Assembly: GCA_015143295.1 (NCBI GenBank) | Contig: CM026552.1 | Location: forward strand, 60,816,944-60,880,943 | From: Tetracentron sinense | Lineage: Eukaryota > Streptophyta > Magnoliopsida > Trochodendrales > Trochodendraceae | DNA: 64,000 nucleotides | Reading direction: 5' to 3' | In this document: piece by piece, positions 9,797-21,039 of the stretch | Layout of the letters: each line of letters begins with the position of its first letter | Numbering within the stretch: the first letter of the stretch is position 1 | The notes under the pieces: generated by a model | What the model saw: the letters and a program-made list of their open reading frames with translations, nothing else | Databases searched by the model: none | Told to the model about the DNA's origin: nothing | Translations under genes and position numbers: made by a program

Positions 9797-12700
9797 CTAT
9801 ACAAACAAGTGAGGGTACTTTTCCTTCACTTCCGTTTTTCACTCCCATGTAGCCTCTTCCTTGGAATGATGCTGCTACTTTACAAGGACTAACGGGATAG
9901 TCTTGGTGCGCAAGACTTGATCTCGACGATCCAAAATTTGAACCGGTTGCTCAACCAAAGTGAGATCTTCTCGAACCTCCACGGGATCAAGAGCAATGAC
10001 ATGAGATGGATTCGGAATATATTTCCTGAGCATAGAAACGTGAAATACATTATGGACCGTTGCTATGTGAGGCGGTAGGGCTACCTGTAAGCAACCTCAC
10101 CAACCCTAGTGATGATCTCGAATGGCCCCACGTACCTAGGACTGAGTTTTCCTTTCTTCCCGAATCTCATGATTCCCCGGCTCGAAGAAATCTTCACAAA
10201 GACCCGATCCCCAACTTGGAATTACAAATCTCTGCTGCGAGTGTCCGCATAGCTCTTCTGCCTATCCTGAGCAGTTTTCAATCGCTCCCTGATGATTTTG
10301 ACCCTTTCTGCGGTCCGCTCAATCAATTCAGGACCCAATACCTTCCTCTCACCAACTTCGTCCCAATATAGAGGTGATCTACAACTCCGACCATACAGAA
10401 CTTCAAAAGGCACCATTTGGATGCTTGCCTGGTAAATGTTGTTGTAGGCGAACTCAACCATCGGCAAGTGTTCCTCCCAATTGACCTGAAAGTCCAACAT
10501 ACAAGCTCGGAGCATATCCTCTACAACCTGGTTTACCCGTTCAGTTTGCCCATCGGTTTGAGGATGTAAGGCGGTGCTGAAATCTAAACGAGAACCCATA
10601 ACACTCTGAAAAGTTTTCTAGAACCTGGAAGTAAACCTGGGGTCTCGATCAGACACAATGGAAACTGGCACACCGTGCAGACGAACCACCTCTTTGACAT
10701 ACAAGGCTACCAACTGATTCGAACTGAAAGTAGTCCGATACGAAAGAAAGTGTGTAGACTTTGTCAATCTGTTCACTATCACCCAGATAGCATCGGAGCC
10801 CTTTACCGTCCGCAGTAAGCCCATGATGAAATCCATCGAGATATTCTCCTATTTCCATTCTGGAATAGGGAGAGACTGTAAAAGACCTGCTAGCCTCTGA
10901 TGCTCGGCCTTTACCTGCTGGCACACCAAACACCTAGAAACATACTCAGTGACTTCCCTCTTCATGTTTCACCACCAGTAGTGCCTCTTGAGATTCTGGT
11001 ACATCTTAGTACCTCCCGGGTGTATCGTGTACTTGGATCGATGAGCCTCGTCTAAGATCTCACCCCTCAATGTTGTGTCGGTGGGAACACACAACCTTCC
11101 TTTGAATGTGATAACACCATCACCATTCAAAGCAAACTCCTGACTGCCACTACTAACTGACTTATCTCAGTAAGCAAGTAACTCAGCATCCAAATTCTGC
11201 AACTCCTTGATCCGGTTCAAGATATGCGGCCTAACTGAGATGTTTGACATCACCGGCCCATATGTAACGTGCCTGAGAGTAGTGTCTAGGCTACACATAT
11301 CATTCAATAACTTCCACTCTTGTACTCTCAAGTGAGCCATAACCCCGTAAGGTTTCCTACTAAGAGCATCGGCTACTACGTTCGCTTTACTCATATGGTA
11401 CTGAATGGAACAATCATAGTCCTTCATGAACTCCATTCATCGACGTTGCCTCATATTCAGTTCTTTCTGCAAGAAGAGATACTTCAAGCTTTTGTGATCT
11501 GTGAACACAATGAACTCTTCCCCATAGAGGTAGTGATGCCAAATTTTCAACGCAAAGACGACTGCGGCAAGCTCTAAATCGTGTGTGGGGTAGTTTTGCT
11601 CATGCTCCTTCAACTAACGGGAAGCATAGGCAACCACCTGCTTATGCTGCATAAGAATACACCCAAGTCTGACTAGTGAAGCATCACTGTAGACTTCAAA
11701 GCCACCGCTTCTAGATGGAACTGTGAGAACAGGGGCTGTAATAAGCTTCTTCTTCAACTTCAGGAAGCTTGCTTCACACTTCTCACTCCAAGTGAACTTA
11801 GCGTTCTTTTGTGTGAGGTAAGTAAGCGGTACCGCTAAGCTGAAAAATCCTTCCACGAACCCCTATAGTATCCTACCAGGCCGAGAAAACTACGAATCTC
11901 GGTAACACTCTTCGGCCTCTCCCAATTCATCACTGCCTCAATCTTTGCAGGATCAACTGAGATACCTTCGGCAGACACCACATGGCCAAGAAAAGACACC
12001 TTGTCTAGCCAGAACTCGCACTTGCTCAACTTAGCATATAGACTATGCTCTCGAAGAGTCTGCAATACAAGGCGGAGATCTCTCGTGTGATCATCCTGTG
12101 TCTGTGAATACACAAGGATATCACCTATAAATATGATCACACACTGATCAAGAGACGATCTGAACACCCGGTTCATCAGATCCATGAATGCAGTCGACGT
12201 GTTAGTCAGACCAAAAGACATCACTAGAAAATCATAGTGATCGTATCTAGTTCTAAACGCCGTCTTCAGAATGTCTTCTTTCTTGATTTTCAACTGATGA
12301 TAACCAGATCGATGGTCAATCTTTGAGAAAAACTTCTCACCCTTCAACTAATCAAACAAGTCGTCTATCCGAGGCAATGAATAACGATTCTTGATAGTGA
12401 CCTTGTTTAGCTGCCTATAGTCAATGCACATCCACATCAACCCATCTTTCTTCTTCACGAAGAGCATCGGAGCTCCCCAAGGTGAGACACTTGGCCGGAT
12501 AAAGCCAAGGCCTTGCAATTCTACTAACTGGTCCTTTAACTCCTTAAGTTCGATAGGGGCCATTTTATATGGAACCCTTGAAATCGGTGCCATGCCTGGA
12601 GCTAGCTCAATCGGAAATTCGATCGCCCGATCAGGAGGTAATCCTGGTACGAAAAAACATCCATATACTCACACACCACCGGAATGGATGTGGAGTCTCG

Positions 12701-13110
12701 TACTTCTACATTCGCGAGACTGAGAGCTGCAAAACGAGCAATGTCTCTCCTCTGAAGTCCCCTAAAATGAAACGTCTTCAACCCAGCGGGTTTAAAGTTC
12801 ACCACCTTCTCAAAACACGCCACGTGCCCATGGTGAGTTGAGAGCTAATCCATACCTAGGATAACATCGCAATCCCAATCATGAAATCCCAGAATGATCA
12901 GGTCGACTGGCAAATCGTGTTGCATAACTTGGACAACACTGCCCAGATACACTTTATCTACCTCAACAGACTTACCCAGTGGAGTCGAAATGGACAACTC
13001 CCGAGATAGCTTACTTGGCTCGGACGTAAAGCCTTTGGCAAAACTAGGCGAGATGAATGAATGAGTGGATCTTGTGTCGATCAACACCCTTACTAAACAC
13101 TCATTTACTA
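9797..13110 (-). pseudogene. Element A pol pseudogene (PR-RT-RH-INT-chromodomain-like)
   Basis: Family role: polyprotein that matures Gag, copies the RNA and integrates the DNA. Visible in order: protease (active site DTR instead of DTG, 13070-13078), RT ([11 protein letters not shown]; catalytic box FIGD instead of FxDD, 12120-12131), RNase H ([18 protein letters not shown]), integrase zinc finger ([10 protein letters not shown]), integrase core (ISMDFI, SDRDPRF, QTERVNQ) and a C-terminus with EEATWE. Breaks: stops at 12845, 12348, 11614, 11437, 10969, 10849 and 10618 among others; a 7-nt loss near 12640; a 1-nt loss near 11865 in GYYRRF. It ends with TAG at 9797. Both enzyme active sites are altered, so it cannot act in cis. 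Confidence 0.92.
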
Positions 13111-13251
13111 CTGTGAATTATCGCTACTCAAGTTATAATTTGCTACATGCATAATACATACGCATAAAAATAAGCATTACATAGCAGATATATATATATA
13201 CAATACATCATTGCAAATCTAGAACTTTAACAATATCGAACTCGTGCGTAC
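13111..13251 (-). other. Putative gag-protease intron of element A, 141 bp
   Basis: Minus strand: CAAG then GTACGC at the left boundary and TTCACAG at the right. Removing it joins the gag end DDVVQ to VNECLVRVLID in frame (phase 1). Elements C, D and E have an equivalent segment with the same donor, and element B keeps the donor. Confidence 0.6.
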
Positions 13252-14482
13252 CTTGCACAACATCATCAGATGCTTGTGCGTCTTTGTCGGTCATGGCAAA
13301 CACCCTGCCCTGATTTACTTGACGAGGCTGCTGTGTGAGCGGCAAGGATCTAGAGGCCTGAGATAAAGACCCCTGAAGCGAAGTCTACCTGCTTGGAGGT
13401 TGGACTCCCTGTAACCCAGCCTGTGACTACTTACGTAGGCAGTCCTGTATCACGTGACAAACCTCACCACAGTGGAAGCATCCACATGAGAATCTTCGGC
13501 AATCCCCAGTCTTGTGCCGACGGCCACATGAGGCGCACTCCTCAAAAGCCTGCGATGCGGAGGAAGCCGGAGGCGTAACCCTCGTAGCCTGTGACGTCAT
13601 AGGGAGCGGTGCGTGAGGCACAAAAGGAGGCCTTTGAACCGACATTGGTTGAGAGAACTGATATGGTGCAGTCCTGGTCCTCTTCCGGGACTGTGACGAA
13701 CCACTAGACTGACCCAAGAACATGCTCCTCCTAAAGCCACTATCCCTTCTCCTGATAGACTCCTCTGCATCCTTCTCGGTGATCTTTGCCTTTCTCACTA
13801 TCTCCCTCTAGGATTCTACTTGGAGGATGGACACCCTATCATGGATGAATGCCTTCAATCCCATCTCAAACTTTCTGAGCCTCAGGTCTTCAGTCACCAC
13901 CAAATGCAAAGCAAATCTTGATAACTCGGTGAACTTTGCCTCATACTCGGCCACGTTCATCGCTCCCTGCTCTAAGAGCATGAATTCCCTTGCCTTCTGT
14001 TCCCGGATAAATATGGAAAAATACTGCTCACGGAAGGTATCTAGGAACTCCTCCCATGTCCAGGCTTCCCCTGCTTTCGCAACATCCCTCTGGCTTTGGG
14101 CAGCTCTCCACCAATGTTCGGCTTCACCCTCTAGCACGAAGGAAGCCCATTCAACTTGTTGTCCCTCGGTGCATCGGGGAGCCCGAAAGGTCTTCTTAAA
14201 CTGCATAATCCATGCCTCTGCCACCATCGGGTCTAGAGTACCATAGAATGTAAGAGGCCGTAGTCTCCGAAAAGCTTCAAGCCCCGCGGTGTGATGCACC
14301 GGCGGATGCACAGGAGTAGTCAGTGGTGTAGGAATAGCCACAGTAGGTCTCGCTGCCAGTAAAGCCAAAGTCTCTGCTATGGAATCCATAGTGTTCGTGA
14401 AGTAAAGCGGCTCCCCTTCTCTCGGAACCTCACCCTCAAATCTCCGAGTATGGTAACCACGACCCCGATTTCCGTGTCTCAT
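13252..14482 (-). pseudogene. Element A gag pseudogene
   Basis: Capsid/nucleocapsid protein that packages retrotransposon RNA (family knowledge). The start is taken at MRHGNRGRGYHTR (14482), because every sister element begins gag with MR..-RGRGY; an upstream in-frame ATG at 14542 is not conserved. Seen: the retrotransposon Gag region (FYGTLDPMVAEAWIMQ, EHWWRAAQ, EYEAKFTELSRFA), a basic Q/P-rich stretch and two zinc knuckles (CASCGRRHKTGDC; CFHCGEVCHVIQDC, in which the usual GH has become CH). It is broken by TGG to TAG at 13808 and by a TAG after the second knuckle. The last codons before the intron are DDVVQ. Confidence 0.9.
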
Positions 14483-14858
14483 GATGTAAAATCCTGAGAT
14501 CAATTGGCAAAACATGAGTCTAACTCTGATACCAACCCTCACACAACATATAGCAGTTCAATAAACATGAAATGCTAATACTGCATATAGTATACATCAA
14601 AGTATACACTTAATAATACAGTTATAACTTAGAGTTTTCTAGCGTAGCTAAGATCCTTGTCTTGGGCATCTACCCTCTTGGAATAAGACTAAGGATGTAA
14701 TCTAAATTGACATCTAAATTAGGATCCTAGACCGACCTAAGAATTTGCTTGATACCGGTTATGTCGTGGTAGCAAGCCTAACACACAAGTCCATCTAAGT
14801 TCTAAGTTCAACTCAGAGAACTCACTTCCGCTTAGCCCAAGGGAAACCGATCCCTAAA

Positions 14859-14870
14859 GCTTTGATACCA
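14859..14870 (-). other. Primer binding site of element A
   Basis: Minus-strand TGGTATCAAAGC lies 4 nt from the 5' LTR and matches initiator-Met tRNA with one mismatch. Confidence 0.9.
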
Positions 14871-14874
14871 AGTC

Positions 14875-16727
14875 TGTCACGACCCAAAATACCCCCTAGG
14901 AGTTAGGGATACTTTAGCTCGTGACCTCCGTATCATACATCTCATATGATGCATAAGGCACATGAACAACCTGTCAGCGTACACAGATACACATAGCGGA
15001 AACGATTTACAATGCATAGCAGAAGCAAAACATAACTAACATAGCGGAAGCCAAAATATAACTGAACACTCCTATTACTTGGTCCAAGTATGAACCAACA
15101 AAATATACACATATATATGAATCCAAAAATGTGGAGTGGACAAGTCACACTCTCACTTAACAAAACATCATGTCTTCTAGCTAATAGAGTCAATAAAAGT
15201 CAAAGTCATGACGCCTATCTAATGAGCTATCATCCTGATAGTGGTCTATAGAAGGCTCTGGATCGTAATACTCCTTTTTACCCACGGCTCCGTACCGCAC
15301 AAATCGAAAGGAACCTGGGCACCTGCCAATTATAACAAATATCGGTTGAGCGTGGAATACTCAGCGTATACATACTACTAACAATAAAGCAATAATAACA
15401 TAGAGCATGCGAATCATGGAGAATGAAATCCTTAAACATATCAAAGCGTGGAAACCGTAAAATAACACATGTGATGAAATCCGAATGCCAAAACCATGTG
15501 AGTCATGTGATAATCATAGCCTTGTGAGTTCTTGGAGTTCATAGAGTTCCTTAGAGTTATTTATGATCCATAGAGACATAGAGCAATACCATAGAGCAAA
15601 ACCATAGAGCCAATACCATAGAGATCTTAGAGCAATTTTGTTTATGATCCTTTTGAGCTTGTGAGACGATCTTAGACATTATCATGGAGTTCTTGTGAGT
15701 GTATCATGATCCTTTTGAGCTTGTGAACCGATCTTAGAAGATATCATGGAGTTGCTTAAAATCATTCATATAAGTCACTTATTCAAAACCCTTTTCGTAA
15801 CTTTGAGAAATCCATGGAAAAACCACGGTTCATGCGAGACATGTAAACATATGAGCATTTGAGAATGATAACATGTTTAAACACCCAATAACTCTTAGAG
15901 GCATTAAATCAAACACATAGAGTGCATCATAATGATAACTTACATCCAAGTATAAAAACAACCTTTCACACCATAACAAATCAAGAGATATATAGTATAG
16001 AATAAGAAGAACCTTATGTGGTGACTAGTAGTATCACAAGATTGGTAGTAGAACGTATCTACCTTGATGGATTCGGTGACTTTGATTCCAAAAGCTTGGA
16101 ACACTTAAAAACCTCAAGTTCTTTGCTAAGAAACACCAAAGGAAGGAAGGACTTGATCTCTCCTTCAAGCTTGAGCAAAATCCTGGCTTCTCTCCTTCTT
16201 CTCCTCTCAAATCTCTTTCAAAATAGTGCACTAAGGTTTATGAAACCCTAAGGCACGAACCCATCCTTATATAGGCAAAGGGGTAGTGGCTAAAGACTTA
16301 AAAACCCTTGATGAAGAAATCTGCGTATAACCGATTGATCGGTGGTACAGACCGAGCAATTGGTGGCTTACCGATTGATCGGTGGTTTCAACCGAGCGAT
16401 CGGTTGAAAACACCCCCTCTGGTATTTTTTCCCATACAAATTAGTTAACCAGTCGACAGCTACCAATCAATTGGTAGAAGACCGATCGATCGGTGCCCCC
16501 TATTTTGCTACAAAACCCTTTTTCTATTACTTGAACCTTCTCCAATCCAATTCTAACACCTTTTATGCTTAACACACACTCCTTTAGGCCATGTACACCC
16601 ATTAACACATGCGCACTATAAATCCAAACATTTCCATTAGCATAAAACCGCAAGTTTACAAGACTCTACTTGAGCACTATTCACATACTATTCACTACTT
16701 AGTGAAATGAAGATTCGGGGTTCTACA
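14875..16727 (-). repeat. 5' LTR of element A
   Basis: It is the partner of 7931-9706. A TATA-like box lies at 16265-16273 (minus), the palindrome array at 16331-16493, and the hairpin at 15345-15365 with one stem change. Confidence 0.93.
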
Positions 16728-16732
16728 CCATG

Positions 16733-17890
16733 GACATTATAAAAGTGTTTCAATAAAAAAAAATTGAACATTTCATTGTGTAATGAAAGGTAGAACAACT
16801 TGGGTGCAAAAAAAAATGAAAACATTGGAAGCTTTTTTTTACTCCATGGACTCTATAATAGTGTTTCATGAGAAAAAATGGGCACATTTCATACTGGAAA
16901 AAAAGGGTACACCCCTTTGGTCCAGTTTGGTCTGTTTCTGGTCCTCAAGGCTATTTGGAGTTGCACCTTAGTTGCACCCTCATTTAAAAAATTACACTCA
17001 AACATGTTTTCACTCCAAGGGATACATAAATTGTTTCAATAAAAAATATAAGCACATTTTTATAGAAGAAGTGAAGTTTGAACCCCTTGGGTCCACTTTG
17101 GTCTGTTTTCGGGTCCTCATGGCTATTTGGAGTTGTACCTTAGTTGCACCCTCATTTAAAAAGTTGAACCCAAGTATTTTTTTTACTCCAAGGGATACAT
17201 AAAAGTGTTTAATCAAAAAATATGATCAAATTTTTTTAGAAGAAGTGGAGGTTGAACCTCTTGGGTCTAATTTGGTTTGTTTACAGGTCCTCGGTGCTAT
17301 TTGGAGTTGCACCTTAGTTGCACCCTCAATTAAAAAGTCTCACCGAGGAATTTGTTTACTCCAAGGGATATATAGAAGCATTTCATAAAAAAAATTGACA
17401 CATTTTTATAGAAGTGAAGGTCAAACCCTTTTGATCAACTTTGATCTGTTTTCGGGTCCTCTAGGCTATTTGGAGTTGCACCTTAGGTGCACCCTCATTT
17501 AAAAAGGTACACCCTCATTTAAATAGTCACACCCAAGCATTTTTTAAATCCTAGGCATACATAGAAGCGTTTCATAAAAAAAAATGGACACATTTTTATA
17601 GAAGAAGTGAAGGTCGAACCCTTTGGGTCAAATTTGGTCTGTTTTCGGGTCCTCAAGGTTATTTGGAGTTGCACATTAGGCGAACCCTTATTTAAAAAGG
17701 TACAACCAAACATTTTTTATTCCAAGGGATACATAGATGCGTTTTATAAAAAAAAATAGACACATTTTTATAAAAGAAGTGATAGTCGAACCCTTTGTGT
17801 CTACTTTGGTTTGTTTTCGAGTCCTCAGGGCTATTTGGAGTTGCAACTTAATTGCACCGTCATTTAAAAAGTTGCACCCAAACCTTTTTG
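16733..17890. repeat. ~172-bp tandem array (TTGCACC repeat), about six copies
   Basis: CTATTTGGAGTTGCACC recurs at about 16951, 17123, 17298, 17466, 17659 and 17831, giving steps of 168-193 bp. The larger step contains a local duplication of TACACCCTCATTTAAA. Each unit also holds ACTCCAAGGGATACATA and GGTCTGTTTTCGGGTCCTC. Element A inserted into a unit at ACTCCATG|GAC. The small open frames here change phase with each unit and are not genes. Confidence 0.88.
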
Positions 17891-20212
17891 ACTTCCTTTA
17901 AATTTGGTTAATATTTAATAACCCCTTAGGGTTCAACGATCTAACATAGGTATAGGGTAAATTAATTTTTAACGCTAATGTTACAACAATCTAACATTTT
18001 TTTTTAAAATAAAATATGTACAAAATGTTAACCTTAAGAGTTAAGAAGTCATGAAAAAAGTTAAATAATTATTTAATAGAGAATAAATGTGGTTAAGATG
18101 CAAATAGCCTAAGAGCTTAAAGATTTATCATTTGTATTTAGGAAAGAGAGTAACCCTTTGAGTTAAAATTTTAACCAGAGTTAAATAATTTGTTAAGATT
18201 AATTGTGGCTAAGATTCATAATCCTTATATTTTAACACCATGTCATTTAAATGTTGTTAGGATTTATTAACCCATAGGGTTCAACGATCTAAGATTGGTT
18301 ATTTTAAGGAAGGAAAATAATCACCTCCTCAGTCGATGACACAAGGAGGGGCGTCTCAACTCCCATTTTCTTGCCATGTGGACCCCTTTTCTAACCCCAT
18401 TTAACTGTGGTTAAGATTCATCCACCCTTAGGGTTCACCCATCTACCCTTGGTTTTTAGAAAATTAAAATAAAAAAATTAACTAATGGGTTAAAAAAAAA
18501 ACTAACCCAAGTTAATGGGAGTTGAAGGGTCGGCTATGTGAGAGCGAGGAGGAATAGTTCCTCGGCCGACGAGGGGACTATTGCTCTTTATATATATATA
18601 TATATAGAATACCTTAATTGAAAGTGTTAAGAATTCGTAATTAGAGTTAACAAATTTTTTAACATTAAGGGTACAACGATAAAAAATTGTTATTTAGAAA
18701 AAAATATTAAAAAAATTAAACCAAAGGGTTGAAACTTATTAAATAAATTTTAAACATAAATATTTAAGGAAAAATATTAAAAAATTATTAACCCTAAGAG
18801 TTATAAATTTGAAACCGGAGTTTTTAAAAAAATAGTAATAATTACAAGGGGAAAAAATATTTAACATTGGGTTGTAAAAAAATTGTTAGAAAATATTGAC
18901 CCGTAGAGTGTAAATATTTTTTTGATATTTTATAATGGTTTAATATATTTTTATAAAAACCAAGGTTTTGTTGTTAAACTCTTAAAGTTAGTAAAGCTTA
19001 ACCACATTTAATAGGGACAAAATACCCGAAACAATATAAGAAACCCCAATCATATCCCCATCTTCTCCAACACAATGTGTAACGTCCTGCAACTATAACT
19101 CTTTAACATAAATTTTATTTATTTGATTATTTCATGACAAATCAACAAATGATATGATAAAAGAAATGTTAAAAATCAAATCATTATCGAAATTACATCA
19201 ATGTTAATGATTTCAAGTAAATCGCATTCGTCTAATTGCATACCAATTTATTTTTATTTTTGTAATTTGGTAGACTTTCTTTGGTATTTAATGAATGCAT
19301 GTGCAAGCCATTCTCAAATTAATTGAGAGTGCAAAACGAACGTTGGATTCAGATTAAAGGATTGTAAAGAAAGAGAGGGCCATTGATTTATTTTTTTTAA
19401 AGATAGAATATAGGGAAAACCCAAACCATCTTCTAAAAACCATTGAATATAGGCCATTGATTGTAAAGGATTGCAATGCATGAGAAGAAGGGAAAAAAAT
19501 TTGGAATTGAACATATTATAAATACATAATTCGAACCTGATTAACAATCTGATGAGGTTGAAGAAGAGTAACAGCAACCGACCGTGCCCTAGAATTAGAA
19601 CTCCTCGGTAGAGATTACTTCTTTGAACCTAGAGCCAAGTATATGGGAGAAGTGGATCAACGTTGACGTCTCCGTCGCTGTCCCTCTTCATTCGTATTGA
19701 TCTTTGCACATGTTCCAGAGAACTATATTGAGGAGTTGAGTGAGTCCCACTTCCATAGGAGAAGAAGAGTCCTTTTCCAACTCTCCCTCTTTCACTTACC
19801 GATAATGTAAAATATGGGAGTTGAGACCGGCTACTGCCAGTCACAATGGAGAAATCATGGCCTGATGAACGACCACGATTCTTAGGTACTGAAAGGTTAA
19901 ATACCCTAGGGGTATGGAAGTGTGACTCTTATATGTAGCTAGAACTTAGAAGGCTAGACTTACGTGGCAGTAGGTAAAAGGAACTCTACTTAGTGCTTCG
20001 TGTGTGTGTGAGAGAGAAGTGGGAGAGATAGTGCTTCGTGTATGTGAGAGAGAGAGAGAGAAGTGGGGACGTGGGGAGAGAGAAGTGGGAAGGAGTGGGA
20101 AGGAGAGAGAGGATAGTGGGAAATAATATATTTAACCTTAAAAATAAAACTGTTTTTAAAAAAAAATTGGGTATTTTTGTCATTCTAAAAATATCAATCA
20201 ATGCCACATATT
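17891..20212. other. AT-rich unclassified sequence
   Basis: It is dominated by degenerate phrases such as GGTTAAGATTCATTAACCC and TTAGGGTTCAACGATCTAA (17930-18560), shared with the repeats flanking elements B and C. A TATATA run lies at 18585-18605 and a GA-rich microsatellite at 20005-20120. The interval 19310-19900 looks more complex, with a 71-codon minus-strand open frame at 19629-19844 of no recognisable family. It may be captured sequence within a larger mobile element. Confidence 0.5.
20005..20120. repeat. GA/GT-rich simple repeat
   Basis: A degenerate run of GTGTGTGAGAGAGAAGTGGG with a duplicated TAGTGCTTCGTGT phrase. Confidence 0.75.
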
Positions 20213-20240
20213 GCTCATTCTCTCATTATAATAGTAAAGA
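20213..20240 (-). mobile_element. Helitron 5' terminus (minus strand)
   Basis: The minus strand reads TCTTTACTATTATAATGAGAG from 20240, nearly the same as the start of the Helitron at 1936-2229, and is followed on the plus strand by T. I could not find the matching CTAG end to the left, so only the terminus is annotated. Confidence 0.55.
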
Positions 20241-20283
20241 TATATATATATATAATACTATATATGGTATGACATATAAAGTG

Positions 20284-20465
20284 GAGGGCTGAGCCGGGCC
20301 GGACTAGGCTTAGTGTTTATTGAGTCCGGCCCATCAAATAAGAGGGCCTTTCAAAATTATGCCGGGCCCTAGGGCCTTAAGAGAAGAAAGAAAGTCATCT
20401 ATTGTGCAGGTTTTGAAGAGCCAGGCCCACCCCCCCTCATTAAAGGACCGGATTGACAACCCTAG
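20284..20465. mobile_element. MITE-like GC-rich element
   Basis: The left side reads AGGGCTGAGCCGGGCCGG and the right side CCGGATTGACAACCCTA, imperfect inverted ends around GGGCCGG-rich sequence. This fits a small non-coding DNA transposon, but the target duplication is not clear. Confidence 0.35.
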
Positions 20466-21039
20466 GTATCATATAACACACACTAAACACACACACACGC
20501 AGCCAGACCCATGGTTACAACTTAAGTGCCATAAGAGTAAACCCACGCACTCAGAGCCTGACTAATGGAGGAGGTTTGGTCCCTTATACATCCCTTGCAA
20601 AATCTAGTACCCAGCCCATTGTGGGAACTGACGTGGATTGTTAGTTGCTACCAAGGGTGGAGCCAAGGGGCCTGAGGGGAAACATGCCCCCCTCCCCGCT
20701 CTCAACTTTTAAAGGGACAAAGTTTTTATTTGGGGCATAGCATGGGGCCTGGTGCCCCTCCTTATAATATATTAAAACATAATAATAGTTAAGCAATGGG
20801 GCATAGGGGGTATTGCCACATGTCAACACGTCTCTTTTAACCTCTATTAATTATGGTTAAGATTTACCAACATTCGGAGTTCAACAATATAACCTTCGCT
20901 TTAAAAAATAATAAACCTGAGATCAAAAATCCATAACTAGCATTAAATATTTTAAAAATAAAAAAATAAAGGTTATAATGTAGAACTCCATGGGTTAGTG
21001 AATTTTAACCACATTTAATAGGAGTCAAAAGGGATATGT
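20466..21039. other. Non-coding sequence left of element B
   Basis: No gene is seen. 20820-21039 matches the Helitron-type repeat family (TTAATAGGAGTCAAAAGGGA). The family sequence continues at 31869 after element B (CATGTGGGTGCGATTGAA), so B landed within a copy of it. Confidence 0.6.

Larger units (their letters stand above)
7931..16727 (-). mobile_element. Ty3/gypsy chromovirus-type element A, full length, inactive
   Basis: LTRs at 7931-9706 and 14875-16727 (TGTCAC...TCTACA) enclose gag-pol on the minus strand. A 5-bp target duplication CCATG lies at 7926-7930 and 16728-16732. The PBS and polypurine tract sit where minus-strand reverse transcription requires them. The protein order PR-RT-RH-INT and the chromodomain-like C-terminus place it in the Tekay/Del-like chromoviruses (family knowledge). 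The LTRs differ in length by about 77 bp, including extra TAGAGC repeats and one extra palindrome unit in the right copy, and coding regions carry many stops. It is older than element D. Confidence 0.95.

Noticed and set aside
19629..19844. 71-codon minus-strand open frame as a host gene
   Set aside because: No recognisable domain, no clear gene context and no conserved copy in the window; kept only as unclassified sequence.
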